Positions 44,377 to 53,970 of a DNA stretch of 64,000 bases are shown one piece after another (the first letter of the stretch is position 1; every line of letters begins with the position of its first letter). The stretch lies in NCBI RefSeq assembly GCF_001690195.1, contig NZ_LZGM01000007.1, forward strand, positions 16,435-80,434. The letters run 5' to 3'. Position numbers and translations under genes: made by a program. Source of the stretch: Gilliamella sp. wkB108 (GTDB lineage Bacteria; Pseudomonadota; Gammaproteobacteria; Enterobacterales; Orbaceae). Under the pieces are notes generated by a model. It worked only from the letters and a program-made list of their open reading frames with translations. It did not search any database and was not told where the DNA came from.

Positions 44377-44892
44377 ATGCCATTATTAGATAGTTTTAAA
44401 GTTGATCACACCAAAATGAAAGCGCCTTTTGTCCGCGTTGCTAAAACGATGAAAACACCTAAAGGTGATAACATTACTGTTTTTGATCTTCGCTTTACCA
44501 TTCCTAATAAAGCGCAGTTACCTGAAAAAGGTATTCACACTTTAGAGCATTTATTTGCTGGGTTTATGAGAGATCATTTAAATAGCGATAACGTTGAAAT
44601 CATTGATATTTCACCCATGGGATGCCGGACTGGATTTTATATGAGTTTAATTGGCAAACCGAATGAATCTCAGGTGATAGCGGCTTGGTTAAAATCAATG
44701 CATGATGTATTAAATGTAAAATCACAAAAAGAGATCCCAGAATTAAATGAGTATCAATGCGGTAGTTATAAAATGCATTCATTAGATGAAGCAAAAGCAA
44801 TTGCCGAAAAAATTATTCAATCAGGTATTGGTATCTGTCATAATCAGGATATTGCATTGACAGATGCGCAATTAGCCCAAATTAATCAATAA
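44377..44892 (+). CDS. luxS: S-ribosylhomocysteine lyase LuxS
   Basis: Cleaves S-ribosylhomocysteine to homocysteine and DPD, the precursor of autoinducer-2. The start at 44377 ([14 protein letters not shown]) has GGAGAG just upstream; the frame opens earlier at 44326 without a ribosome site. Metal ligands are His54 and His58 in HTLEH and the Cys in EYQCGSY. 171 aa, as in E. coli. It sits 9 bases before a tautomerase gene. Confidence 0.97.
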   Translation: MPLLDSFKVDHTKMKAPFVRVAKTMKTPKGDNITVFDLRFTIPNKAQLPEKGIHTLEHLFAGFMRDHLNSDNVEIIDISPMGCRTGFYMSLIGKPNESQVIAAWLKSMHDVLNVKSQKEIPELNEYQCGSYKMHSLDEAKAIAEKIIQSGIGICHNQDIALTDAQLAQINQ

Positions 44893-44901
44893 GGAAATAG
44901 T

Positions 44902-45090
44902 ATGCCAAATGTTGTTATTGACTTTCTGGAAGGTCGCAGTGTAGAGCAAAAAAGGGAAATGGCCAAACGAGTAACTGATGCAATTGTTGAAACACTTAAT
45001 TGTAAACGTGAAGCCGTACAAATTATTATGCACGAAATCACGAAAGATCAGATTGCCAATGGTGGTGTTTTGCGAAGTGATAAAGATTAA
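44902..45090 (+). CDS. 4-oxalocrotonate tautomerase family protein
   Basis: A 62-aa enzyme of the tautomerase superfamily; after removal of Met the N-terminal Pro (MPNVVIDFLEGRS) is the catalytic base. The length and KREMAKRVTDAIVETL helix fit the 4-OT subunit, which works as a hexamer. Its natural substrate is unknown. The 9-base gap to luxS implies co-transcription. Confidence 0.85.
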   Translation: MPNVVIDFLEGRSVEQKREMAKRVTDAIVETLNCKREAVQIIMHEITKDQIANGGVLRSDKD

Positions 45091-45188
45091 TTAAAGTACT
45101 CATTAAGAGACAAAATTAATTCGCTTAATCTTCGCTTTAACTTTATGATATTTTAGTAAAAAAAGCGTTACCGTTTCGCATAATAACA

Positions 45189-45227
45189 AACCCCAAAAAG
45201 CTAATATAGCAATTTGGGGTTATTTTA
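45189..45227 (+). terminator. Terminator of luxS-tautomerase
   Basis: AACCCCAAA (45189-45197) pairs with TTTGGGGTT (45213-45221), with an inner GCTA/TAGC stem and a T-rich tail. The ribA gene converges from the right, so it may serve both sides. Confidence 0.8.
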
Positions 45228-45310
45228 TTCGGTAATCACTTACTTAAAAAAGTAAATCACAATGCGGTGGCAAAATTCAGATACAAACACGAATTTGTTA
45301 TTCACAAAAA

Positions 45311-45916
45311 TTAATGTCCATTATGATGTAGATGAAGTAAATGCCCCATTTTAGCGACTTTGGTTTCTAAATAGTGTTCATTATAAGGATTCTCACCGAC
45401 CTCTAAAGGAATTCGTTCCGTTATTTTTATACCAGAATTTTCCAGTACTTTTACTTTTTCTGGATTATTAGTTAGCAAACGGATTTGTTTAACACCAAGT
45501 AATGTCAACATATCAGCACAAAGTAAAAAATTACGTTCATCAGCAGCAAAACCCAATTGTTCGTTAGCTTCAACTGTATCAAGCCCTTGATCTTGCAATG
45601 CATAGGCTTTAATTTTGTTAATTAAACCGATATTACGACCTTCTTGTCGGTGATAAATCAAAATTCCTCTACCTTCTTTACCAATTTGCTTTAATGCGCT
45701 TTCTAACTGAAATCCACAATCACAGCGTAAACTAAAAAGTGCATCTCCCGTTAAACACTCTGAATGGATCCGCGTAAGAATAGGGGTTGATTGTGTTATA
45801 TCACCTAATACAAGCGCAGCATGATCTTTACCTGTTGCAATTTCCTCAAAGCCGACAATAGTGAAGCTCCCCCATGGGGTAGGGAGTTTCGCTTGTGTAA
45901 CACGTCTTAATTGCAT
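45311..45916 (-). CDS. ribA: GTP cyclohydrolase II
   Basis: First step of riboflavin synthesis. The start at 45916 ([18 protein letters not shown]) has GGAGATA upstream; the longer frame to 45943 is not needed. The zinc site [27 protein letters not shown] and LLTNNPEKV are diagnostic. 201 aa, no fused RibB. Divergent from pgpB as in E. coli. Confidence 0.96.
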   Translation of the reverse strand: MQLRRVTQAKLPTPWGSFTIVGFEEIATGKDHAALVLGDITQSTPILTRIHSECLTGDALFSLRCDCGFQLESALKQIGKEGRGILIYHRQEGRNIGLINKIKAYALQDQGLDTVEANEQLGFAADERNFLLCADMLTLLGVKQIRLLTNNPEKVKVLENSGIKITERIPLEVGENPYNEHYLETKVAKMGHLLHLHHNGH

Positions 45917-46017
45917 TATTATCTCCACTTTTGACAAAAACATAGATAAGAAAAGTTAAATACAATCGATTATCTATGTTAAAATAATCACACTTTGTGC
46001 GTAAGTTGGGTTAATAA

Positions 46018-46740
46018 ATGGGGCTAATTATAAAAAAAACAATAGCCACACTGGTAATTTTTTTGGTTGTACCACTAGCAATTATTGCTATGGATTGGGC
46101 TTGGCATCCTGGCTCATTAAATAGTACTTCAAAATATTTTTATTGGATCACCGAAACAGCTAGTTATCCTTGGGCAATAATTTCATCAATACTTTTCTTT
46201 ATGTTATTTTGTATATTAATGCCAGTAAAAACCAAAAAAAAGATGTTTTTTTTGTGGATTATATTAGTCAGTGCAATTTTAGCTGGTCAAGTAATAAAAA
46301 GTATTATTAAATATAAGTTTGCAGAACCTAGACCCTATGTTGTATGGCTAGCCAATGAATATAAAATCAATGATAAACAGTTTTATTCGCTACCAAAATC
46401 AGAAAGAAAACAAGTTATACATGAATTATTTACGAATAATTCCACCACAATACCTAATTGGTTGTATTCACATTGGGAGGAGGAAACCGGTTATTCATTT
46501 CCTTCTGGACATACACTATTTGTGACAACTTGGGCTTTTCTGGCTATAGCAATATTTGGATTTAAACGCCATTACTTGGTGGTAAGTGCAATTATTTTAT
46601 GGGCTTTACTCATTGAAATCAGTCGATTAACGCTAGGAATGCATCGTCCAAGTGATTTAGTTTTAGGTACTTGTATTGCTTGGTGTATTACATTAATCTG
46701 CTATTTTTATGCAAAAAAATGGCATATAGTAGCAACATAA
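46018..46740 (+). CDS. pgpB: PAP2-family phosphatase, PgpB-like
   Basis: Membrane phosphatase acting on phosphatidylglycerophosphate, undecaprenyl pyrophosphate or related lipids. The three acid-phosphatase motifs are K(Y)KFAEPRPYV, FPSGHT and SRLTLGMHRPSD. Several helices; 240 aa. Location beside ribA and lapAB matches E. coli pgpB. Confidence 0.9.
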   Translation: MGLIIKKTIATLVIFLVVPLAIIAMDWAWHPGSLNSTSKYFYWITETASYPWAIISSILFFMLFCILMPVKTKKKMFFLWIILVSAILAGQVIKSIIKYKFAEPRPYVVWLANEYKINDKQFYSLPKSERKQVIHELFTNNSTTIPNWLYSHWEEETGYSFPSGHTLFVTTWAFLAIAIFGFKRHYLVVSAIILWALLIEISRLTLGMHRPSDLVLGTCIAWCITLICYFYAKKWHIVAT

Positions 46741-46760
46741 TGTTTTTATTGTACTTAAAT

Positions 46761-46792
46761 TTGTCAAAAAGTTTCAGGTTAAATAGACGTTT
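46761..46792 (-). repeat. Dispersed copy of the array element (reverse orientation)
   Basis: Read on the minus strand, AAACGTCTATTTAACCTGAAAC followed by TTTTTGACA parallels the array unit at 17741-17772. Lies in the 84-base gap between pgpB and lapA. Confidence 0.7.
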
Positions 46793-46824
46793 GAGTAAAA
46801 AAACAATGTAAAAAGGTCAACTTT

Positions 46825-47130
46825 ATGAAATTTGTTATATTGGTTATATTGATCATCATCATTTTTGCCCTATCTATTGCTGTAGGTTCGGCTAATGATC
46901 AAGTTGTCACATTCAATTATTTAATTGCTAAAACTGAACTTCGACTCTCTGTTTTACTGGCAATTTTATTTGGTTCTGGATTCATTGTTGGTTGGTTACT
47001 AACCGGTTACTTTTTTGTGAAAAGTAAATTAAAACATGCGGTAACTAAACGAAAACTGAATAAATTACAGAAAAAATATGATGAAGATATGGCTTCACAG
47101 CAAAAAACAAATTTAACCCAAACCAATTAA
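46825..47130 (+). CDS. lapA: Lipopolysaccharide assembly protein A
   Basis: Small inner-membrane protein (101 aa) with two hydrophobic helices (FVILVILIIIIFALSIAVGS and LSVLLAILFGSGFIVGWLLTG) and a basic coiled tail. Works with LapB in control of LpxC and LPS amount. Gap to lapB is 12 bases. Confidence 0.93.
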   Translation: MKFVILVILIIIIFALSIAVGSANDQVVTFNYLIAKTELRLSVLLAILFGSGFIVGWLLTGYFFVKSKLKHAVTKRKLNKLQKKYDEDMASQQKTNLTQTN

Positions 47131-47142
47131 GAATAGACTATT

Positions 47143-48321
47143 ATGTTTGAGCTGTTATTTCTGTTACTACCAATTGCCGCTGCATATGGTTGGTATATGG
47201 GAGACAGGAATGCAAAACAAAAATATTCCAATGAATCAAATCGACTATCACGCGAATATGTAGATGGCCTAAACTTCCTTTTATCCAATCAAAAGGATAA
47301 AGCGGTTGATCTCTTCTTAGATATGGTAAAAGAAGATGAAGGCACACTTGAAGCTCACTTAACATTGGGTAATTTATTCCGATCACGAGGTGAAGTAGAT
47401 AGAGCTATTCGCATTCATCAAGCATTAATGGAAAGTTCATCGTTAACCTTTGAGCAACGTCTTTTAGCCATTCAGCAACTTGGGCGCGATTATATGGTTG
47501 CAGGTTTTTATGACCGGGCAGAAGATATGTTTTTACAGCTGATTGATGAAGAGGATTTTCAACAATCAGCATTACAACAACTTATCATCATATATCAATC
47601 CACTAGCGAATGGATCAATGCAATTAATACAGCAATTAAACTGGTTAAACTTGGAAATACCAAATATAAAACTGATATTGCTCAATTTTATTGCGAACTA
47701 GCATCACTGGCAATTGCCAATGATGACCTCGAAAAAGCTTATAGTTTGTTACAAAAATCAGCCAATACTGATGCCAAATGCGCCCGTACCTCTTTAATGC
47801 TTGGGCGAGTTCTTATGGTGCAAGATAAAACTGAACAAGCTATCGCCTCTTTTAAACAAATTTTAGAGCAAGATAAAGCCTTTATTGGTGAAGCGCTACC
47901 ATTATTAAAAGAGTGCTATATAAAATTACAAAAAGAAGATGAATTCCAACAATTCCTACTATTATGTGTTGAGCAAGACACTGGCAATACCGCTGAACTC
48001 ATGCTTGCCGATATTATAGAAAAGCAAAAAGGTTTAGATGCAGCACAATATTACATGTATCGAGAGTTACTTAAACATCCAAATTTAAAAGGATTTTATC
48101 GATTAATGGATTATCATGTTGCCGATGCTGAAGAAGGTCGAGCCAAAGAGAGTTTATTATTATTACGCAACATGGTGGGGGAACAAATAAAAGCGGTTCC
48201 TAACTATCGTTGTAAAAAATGTGGTTTCACGGTTAATTCCATTTACTGGTTATGCCCTGCTTGCCGTTCTTGGTCAACTATCAAACCTGTCCGTGATTTT
48301 GAACAACATTCAGATGAATAA
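47143..48321 (+). CDS. lapB: Lipopolysaccharide assembly protein B
   Basis: Inner-membrane-anchored TPR protein that directs LpxC to FtsH and so limits LPS synthesis. N-terminal helix LLFLLLPIAAAYGWYMG, about nine TPR units, then a rubredoxin-type zinc site CKKCGF...CPACRSW at the C-terminus. 392 aa against 389 in E. coli. Confidence 0.95.
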   Translation: MFELLFLLLPIAAAYGWYMGDRNAKQKYSNESNRLSREYVDGLNFLLSNQKDKAVDLFLDMVKEDEGTLEAHLTLGNLFRSRGEVDRAIRIHQALMESSSLTFEQRLLAIQQLGRDYMVAGFYDRAEDMFLQLIDEEDFQQSALQQLIIIYQSTSEWINAINTAIKLVKLGNTKYKTDIAQFYCELASLAIANDDLEKAYSLLQKSANTDAKCARTSLMLGRVLMVQDKTEQAIASFKQILEQDKAFIGEALPLLKECYIKLQKEDEFQQFLLLCVEQDTGNTAELMLADIIEKQKGLDAAQYYMYRELLKHPNLKGFYRLMDYHVADAEEGRAKESLLLLRNMVGEQIKAVPNYRCKKCGFTVNSIYWLCPACRSWSTIKPVRDFEQHSDE

Positions 48322-48333
48322 AAAGAGTTTTTT

Positions 48334-49116
48334 ATGTTTTTAATCGATTCTCACTGTCATTTAGATAGTTTAGATTATAATAACAAATCCATTAATGATG
48401 TAATGCAAGAAGCTATTAACAATGATGTTAAACATTGTTTAAGTGTAGCCACTACCCTTTCTGGCTATCAATCAATGAAACAGATGCTTACACCATATCA
48501 AAATCAATGTTCATACTCGTGCGGTATTCATCCTCTTAATCTCGATGATGAAGATTATAATGCTGAGCGATTTGAAACCTTAGCACAAGAAGAAAATGTT
48601 GTTGCGCTTGGTGAAACTGGTCTGGATTACTATTACCAACAAGATAATATTGAATTACAGCAATTCATCTTTCGGGAACATATTCGTTTAGGACGAAAAT
48701 TAAATAAACCGGTCATAGTTCACACCCGTAATGCCCGACAAGACACATTAACAATATTGAAAGAAGAACAGGTTAAATCAGGTGTTTTACACTGTTTTAC
48801 TGAAGATATAGAAACAGCCAAGCAATTATTAGATTTAGGATTTTATATCTCTTTTTCAGGTATTATTACTTTTAAAAATGCTGAAAGCTTACGTGAAGTG
48901 GCTAAATATGTACCACTGGATCGCATCTTAGTTGAAACCGATTCACCTTATCTCGCACCAGTGCCATATCGAGGTAAGGAAAATCAACCTGCTTATGTCC
49001 GGCAAGTTGCTCAATATCTATCTGCCTTAAAAGGAGTTTCTTTAGAGCTAATTGCAAACCAAACCACTAAAAATTTTTGTCAATTATTCAATTATAAAGG
49101 GGTGTTAAATGAATAA
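48334..49116 (+). CDS. ycfH: TatD-family metal-dependent hydrolase YcfH
   Basis: Metal-dependent hydrolase (likely DNase/exonuclease) of 260 aa. Metal ligands lie in DSHCHLD, GETGLDYYY, VIVHTR, LHCFTE and ETDSPYLAP. It matches E. coli YcfH better than TatD (YYISFSGI-like FYISFSGIITFKNAE, RGKENQPAYV). It overlaps the start of roxA by 8 bases. Confidence 0.92.
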   Translation: MFLIDSHCHLDSLDYNNKSINDVMQEAINNDVKHCLSVATTLSGYQSMKQMLTPYQNQCSYSCGIHPLNLDDEDYNAERFETLAQEENVVALGETGLDYYYQQDNIELQQFIFREHIRLGRKLNKPVIVHTRNARQDTLTILKEEQVKSGVLHCFTEDIETAKQLLDLGFYISFSGIITFKNAESLREVAKYVPLDRILVETDSPYLAPVPYRGKENQPAYVRQVAQYLSALKGVSLELIANQTTKNFCQLFNYKGVLNE

Positions 49117-50221
49117 TAAGTTAACTATCGACTGGGATAATTTTCTAACCAACTATTGGCAAAAAAAGCCGGTTATTTTACGTGATGCTTTTGCTAATTT
49201 TATCGATCCAATTACCCCTGATGAGCTAGCTGGTCTAGCCATGGAAGAAGAGATCGAAAGTCGCATTGTGACAAACAAAAATGGCATATGGGATGCAAAA
49301 TTTGGTCCTTTCATTGATTTTAATAATTTAGGTGAAGATCATTGGAGTTTATTAGTCCAAGCCGTTGATCATTGGCACGAACCTGCAGCAACCTTGGTTG
49401 AACCATTTAAATGCATTCCACAATGGCAATTTGAAGATTTGATGATTTCATACGCGACACAAGGTGCAGGTGTAGGCCCTCACATTGATAATTATGATGT
49501 ATTTATTATCCAAGGTATGGGATGCCGACACTGGAAAGTTGGAGATCGTAATCCAAATTATAAACAATTTAGTGCGCATAAAGCATTATTACATGTTGAA
49601 GATTACCAACCTATTATTGATGAAGAGTTAACCGCGGGTGATATTTTGTATATCCCAATTGGATTCCCACATAATGGCGTATCAATTGGAGAATCATTGA
49701 GTTATTCAGTTGGATTTAGAACACAAACATCGCAAGATCTTTTAAGCGGTTTTGCCGATTATGTCATTGACAACTTGCCTAATGGCATATTTTACCAAGA
49801 TCCTAATCTAAAATTACCTACTGATCCTTATCGAATTCAACCTTATGAATTGGCCAAATTACAAGATCAAATGATCGAATTAATTAAAACACCAGCACTC
49901 TTTAATGACTGGTTTGGTAAATATATTACCTTACCTATGCATGAACTGAATATCATCCCTGTTGAACCACCTTATGAATATGACGAATTTGAATCACTAT
50001 TACAATCAGGTGTGGCATTATATCGCGTACCAAGTATCCGCATCCTTAAAATTGGTGATATCGGTTATATTCATGGTGAGAAGATAGATCTCCCTATGGC
50101 AATTATCGATGTACTATGTGAGAGTGAAGTTCTTTACTACGAACAGTTACAAGATGATATTACTCTCGAAGTTATGCTCAATTTGGTCAATAAAGGCTAC
50201 TGGTACTTTACTGAAGAATAA
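49109..50221 (+). CDS. roxA: Ribosomal protein uL16 arginine hydroxylase
   Basis: JmjC-type Fe(II)/2-oxoglutarate oxygenase that hydroxylates an arginine of L16 (YcfD/RoxA). The iron ligands are in GPHIDNYD (HxD) and IGFPHNG. WKVGDRNPNY, GDILYIPIGFPH and a C-terminal dimer/wing domain follow. 370 aa. Oxygen dependence contrasts with the anaerobic YjjI system in the same window. Confidence 0.93.
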   Translation: MNNKLTIDWDNFLTNYWQKKPVILRDAFANFIDPITPDELAGLAMEEEIESRIVTNKNGIWDAKFGPFIDFNNLGEDHWSLLVQAVDHWHEPAATLVEPFKCIPQWQFEDLMISYATQGAGVGPHIDNYDVFIIQGMGCRHWKVGDRNPNYKQFSAHKALLHVEDYQPIIDEELTAGDILYIPIGFPHNGVSIGESLSYSVGFRTQTSQDLLSGFADYVIDNLPNGIFYQDPNLKLPTDPYRIQPYELAKLQDQMIELIKTPALFNDWFGKYITLPMHELNIIPVEPPYEYDEFESLLQSGVALYRVPSIRILKIGDIGYIHGEKIDLPMAIIDVLCESEVLYYEQLQDDITLEVMLNLVNKGYWYFTEE

Positions 50222-50229
50222 TGCTTATA

Positions 50230-50257
50230 TTTCCGCCGATTTCACTCTCGGCGGAAA
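50230..50257 (+). terminator. Terminator of roxA
   Basis: Perfect 10-bp GC-rich stem TTTCCGCCGA with TCGGCGGAAA, 8-nt loop, directly after the roxA stop; weak T-tail. The rest of the 50258-50581 gap has no credible gene. Confidence 0.7.
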
Positions 50258-50581
50258 ATTCTGATTATTATAAAAAAATGACTGGTTAATCTTCCATTAT
50301 TACTTCCTGCTCCTAGCACCGGGATAATTCTCACCTTAATATAATCACCTAAATTGTCACTTAAATTACAGATAGATTAATTACAAACATTTCACTTTAA
50401 CAATAAATGGAATATCTAATCATAAAAAACCTATTTGCTGGCGAGCTTTTCATTTGGATTTTAAAGCAATTAAGTATATACTTTCCACCGCTTTTAATCC
50501 CCCACCTGCTTAATGATAAATTAAACATCTGCAAAAGACTTATTTTAAGCAACTATCTATCTTCAACAACTAGAGGTAAAC

Positions 50582-51823
50582 ATGAAAACTGAAGCAGACT
50601 TGGTCAAGCAAGCTGAAAGTGAAAGCGAACACACAACCCCTTATCAAAAGAAAACGCTTTTTGCATCGACAGTCGGTTATGCATTAGATGGCATGGATAT
50701 GATGATTTTAGGTGTCTGTTTTAACCTAATTGCCATTACCTTTAATCTCACTAAAACAGATCTAGGTACTCTAACCTCTGTCACTTTATTAGGTGCGGTA
50801 TTGGGCGGCATCTTTTTTGGAATATTAGCGGATAAATATGGTCGAGTAAGAGTCTTTTCATGGACTATTTTAATCTTCTCTCTTTTTACTGGTCTATGTG
50901 CTATCTCACCTAATTATGAAAGTTTTTTAATTTTTCGTTTTTTAAGTGGCCTGGGTTTAGGTGGTGAATTTGGGATTGGCATGACTTTAGTGTCGGAAAG
51001 TTGGCCTAAAAATAAACGTTCAAGAGCTACAGCTATTGTCGCTTTAGGTTTCCAAGTGGGTATTATTTTAGCCGCATTAACGGTTAACTTTGTTGGTGAA
51101 ATTCATGGCTGGCGTTGGGCTTTTGCTATGGGTGTATTACCTGCCCTATTTGTAGCTTGGACGCGCAAAGGTTTAAAAGAGCCTGAAATTTGGCAAAATA
51201 TCAAAGACCAAAATAAAAACAAAGTTGCGATTGGAAAACTCTTCAAAAATCCAAGAACAACCGCTACCACCATTGGGCTAACTATCGCTTGTGCTGTACA
51301 GAATTTTGGCTTTTATGGACTTATGGTTTGGATGCCCAACATGATTGCAACTGAGCTTAAATTACCTTTTAAAAATACCATGAACTGGACAATTTCAACC
51401 ACTATCGGTATGTCGCTTGGAATTCTAATTTTTGGTTGGTTATGTGACAAATTCGGGCGTCGTCCTTCATATATTGTATTTTTACTTGTTTCCGCGGTAT
51501 CCATTTGGTTCTATTTCCACCAAACTAATATGCTTGTTTTAATTATTTTTGGCTCTGCCATTGGTTTTTTTGTCAATGGCATGATGGGTGGGTATGGCGC
51601 ATTACTTGCTGAACACTATCCTACTGATGCACGATCTAGCGCGGAAAATATTATTTTTAATGTTGGTCGTGGTATTGCTGGTGTTTCACAAGTTCTTATT
51701 GCTTATTTAGCAACAGTTTATTCGATTAGTTATGCTTTAGCTTTACTTTCTGCTACTTATTTAGTATCAGCCTTAGCTTTTGTATTTTTAATACCGGAAA
51801 CTAAAGGTAAATCATTAGAGTAA
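50582..51823 (+). CDS. MFS transporter, metabolite:H+ symporter type
   Basis: Inner-membrane transporter of 413 aa with twelve predicted helices. The MFS signature GILADKYGRVRV follows helix 2 and a second GWLCDKFGRRPS copy sits mid-protein. GYALDGMDMMILG and RFLSGLGLGGEFGIG resemble the aromatic-acid/sialate symporter groups. An AGAGG ribosome site precedes the ATG. Substrate cannot be assigned; it stands alone. Confidence 0.85.
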   Translation: MKTEADLVKQAESESEHTTPYQKKTLFASTVGYALDGMDMMILGVCFNLIAITFNLTKTDLGTLTSVTLLGAVLGGIFFGILADKYGRVRVFSWTILIFSLFTGLCAISPNYESFLIFRFLSGLGLGGEFGIGMTLVSESWPKNKRSRATAIVALGFQVGIILAALTVNFVGEIHGWRWAFAMGVLPALFVAWTRKGLKEPEIWQNIKDQNKNKVAIGKLFKNPRTTATTIGLTIACAVQNFGFYGLMVWMPNMIATELKLPFKNTMNWTISTTIGMSLGILIFGWLCDKFGRRPSYIVFLLVSAVSIWFYFHQTNMLVLIIFGSAIGFFVNGMMGGYGALLAEHYPTDARSSAENIIFNVGRGIAGVSQVLIAYLATVYSISYALALLSATYLVSALAFVFLIPETKGKSLE

Positions 51824-51838
51824 TCAGCATACAAAAAA

Positions 51839-51856
51839 ACAGGGCTGACGCCCTGT
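51839..51856. terminator. Bidirectional terminator between MFS and lipoprotein genes
   Basis: ACAGGGC-TGAC-GCCCTGT, with A-run to the left and T-rich sequence to the right. It touches the last base of the converging lipoprotein gene. Confidence 0.8.
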
Positions 51857-52395
51857 TATTTATTAGCTGAATTTTCCTTACAATCACTTGGTTTCATATC
51901 AAGAGTCAAGACTTTTTCATCATTGATATAGTAATTATGGCTGGCTCCATCTGGAAATATAAGCCTTAACGCGGCCATACTTGTACCGTTTCCACAATAA
52001 ATGGTAAGCAAATTATTCAATCTAGCTTTTTGATTATCTTCATTTTGCAAAACGTCCTTAGTTATTCCTTTTATTGCATATTTATAATCGATGATGTTAT
52101 TACCTTTTGATAAATCAACCAACGTTGTATTCTCATCAAACACTACCGGTAAATTTTGTTTAAAAACTTTAATCACTTCATCTTGAGCTAGACTGTAATT
52201 ACCCTCTTTAAACTTACTCAATGCAGCTTCGCTTTCTGATTTTGTTTGGTCATATAAACTCTTTATTTTGTCATTAACATCGGAACTTGTTTGTTCAACT
52301 TTTTGCTTAATGTCATTTACAGTCGATTTCGAATTATCACAATTAACTAACATAAGTCCCATTACTGCCAATGTTATTAGATTAAAAATTTTCAT
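51856..52395 (-). CDS. Lipoprotein, paralogue of the one at 53971
   Basis: Function unknown, 179 aa. A signal peptide with lipobox LVNC puts the lipidated Cys at 19. A polar helical stretch (about 22-75) is followed by a C-terminal domain with two cysteines (IYCGNG and SDC). The start has AAGGG upstream. It shares LVNCDNSKS, the TTLVD-N-I-YKY pattern, FP-GA-YYI-DEK and a C-terminal cysteine with the 149-aa protein at 53971-54420. The two flank a YghA-type reductase gene on the same strand. Confidence 0.75.
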   Translation of the reverse strand: MKIFNLITLAVMGLMLVNCDNSKSTVNDIKQKVEQTSSDVNDKIKSLYDQTKSESEAALSKFKEGNYSLAQDEVIKVFKQNLPVVFDENTTLVDLSKGNNIIDYKYAIKGITKDVLQNEDNQKARLNNLLTIYCGNGTSMAALRLIFPDGASHNYYINDEKVLTLDMKPSDCKENSANK

Positions 52396-52494
52396 TATTT
52401 TGCCCTTATTAAACAGGTATTGAATATTGATACTATTATCTATTTTATAATAGAGTGATTTTTTAAATTAAATTTAGCGCCAAAATTACAGCAA

Positions 52495-52520
52495 TAGAAG
52501 AGCATGAAACCGCTCTTCTA
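52495..52520 (-). terminator. Hairpin after yghA
   Basis: TAGAAGAGC (52495-52503) pairs perfectly with GCTCTTCTA (52512-52520), just after the reductase stop. T-run weak. Confidence 0.5.
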
Positions 52521-52536
52521 CAATGGAAATGATTCA

Positions 52537-53424
52537 TTAATTTGTATGCAAACCACCTGTCACGCCATATGTTTCAGCCGTTGTATAACTTGATTCTTCT
52601 GAAGCTAAATGAACATAGACGCCTGCAAGTTCAACAGGTTGACCTGCTCGTTCTAATGGTGTTTGTTTACCAAACTCTGGTATAACATCACTAGGTTGGC
52701 CACCACAAATTTGTAATGGTGTCCATACAGGTCCCGGTGCAACACAGTTGACACGAATACCTTTATGGCCTAATTGTTTGGCTAAACCACGGGTAAAAGC
52801 AATGATTGCTGATTTAGTAGAGGCATAATCTAAGAGATTACCACTTGGTTGGAAAGCTTGAACAGATGAAGTTGTAATAATGGTTGAACCTGGTTTTAAA
52901 TAACTTAGCGCCGCTTTGGTTACCCAAAAGAGTGAAAATACATTGATCTCAAATGTTTTTTTAAGCTGCTCGGTGGTAAGTTCCATAATATCTTCAACGG
53001 CTGTTTGCTTGCCAGCAACTAACGTTAAATTATCTAATCCACCAAGTTTATGATGTGCTTCTTCAACTAATTTTTTACAAAAAGCTTCATCACTTAAATC
53101 ACCCGGAATTAATACCGCTTTACGGCCAGCAGCTTCAATGACTTTTGCTACCTCTTCCGCATCTTTTTGCTCATGTGGAAGGTAATTTACCGCCACATCA
53201 GCCCCTTCTTTTGCATAGGCAATCGCAGCAGCTCGACCAATACCGGAATCTCCACCGGTAACTAACATTTTTCGACCTTCTAAACGTTGATGACCTTTAT
53301 AGCTTTTTTCGCCACAATCAGGAACAGGTGACATTTCACATTGTAATCCCGGAGCTGCTTGTTTTTGTTTTGGAAATTTATCGTGATAATATTTTGAAAG
53401 CGGATTGCATATTTGTTTACTCAT
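52537..53424 (-). CDS. yghA: Short-chain dehydrogenase/reductase YghA
   Basis: NADP(H)-dependent aldehyde reductase-type SDR of 295 aa. Rossmann motif [10 protein letters not shown], catalytic YASTK and APGPVWTP are present. The long N-terminal extension ([30 protein letters not shown]) and length fit E. coli YghA (294 aa), linked to aldehyde detoxification. AGGAG is upstream of the ATG. Confidence 0.9.
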   Translation of the reverse strand: MSKQICNPLSKYYHDKFPKQKQAAPGLQCEMSPVPDCGEKSYKGHQRLEGRKMLVTGGDSGIGRAAAIAYAKEGADVAVNYLPHEQKDAEEVAKVIEAAGRKAVLIPGDLSDEAFCKKLVEEAHHKLGGLDNLTLVAGKQTAVEDIMELTTEQLKKTFEINVFSLFWVTKAALSYLKPGSTIITTSSVQAFQPSGNLLDYASTKSAIIAFTRGLAKQLGHKGIRVNCVAPGPVWTPLQICGGQPSDVIPEFGKQTPLERAGQPVELAGVYVHLASEESSYTTAETYGVTGGLHTN

Positions 53425-53970
53425 TATTTTCTCCTAAGTTAGAGACGAATGGAATGTAAAGTTAATATAAATTAAATAAAATCAATCACTAAAATAAAAC
53501 CCCATTAATCACTTCATTTTATTACATTAAGATATTTAATTAATTGAGATAATTAAATATCTATTACCCGGTTAAGATCACCAATTTTTATGTAATCTTT
53601 CCATGAATAGATAGAATTGAAAAAAGAGATTAAGTTGCTAATAAAGGTGGCTTTCCTTGATTGGCTTGGCGAGGTCGCTGATACATATTGCCATAGCCTT
53701 TGGTGTTGCATAATCTTGCACCTGCTTTAGTGTATCAAATAAATTGATCCTAAGCTAGTTATAACAAACTGATTAATTATGCTGTTTTGTAATTTGTCAG
53801 GAAATCGATATGGCTATTGGTTTAATTAAATAGAAGATGAGACAAGTTAAACTAAACAATAAGTTATAGGGCATTACAGCCCTATGACTACTATATATTT
53901 GAAGATTATAATAAACTATTAAAGTAAATAATTTATTAAATCTTAAGCAAACAATTCTTATTACCTAATA
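53425..53970. other. Intergenic region with a possible gene remnant
   Basis: No intact gene. On the minus strand 53630-53734 is open and reads like a protein C-terminus (YTKAGARLCNTKGYGNMYQR, then proline- and glutamine-rich residues), but lacks a start. A hairpin ATAGGGC/GCCCTAT lies at 53866-53885. Confidence 0.35.

Noticed and set aside
50407..50592. 61-aa frame before the MFS gene
   Set aside because: Overlaps the MFS start region, no ribosome site and no family resemblance; more likely promoter DNA.
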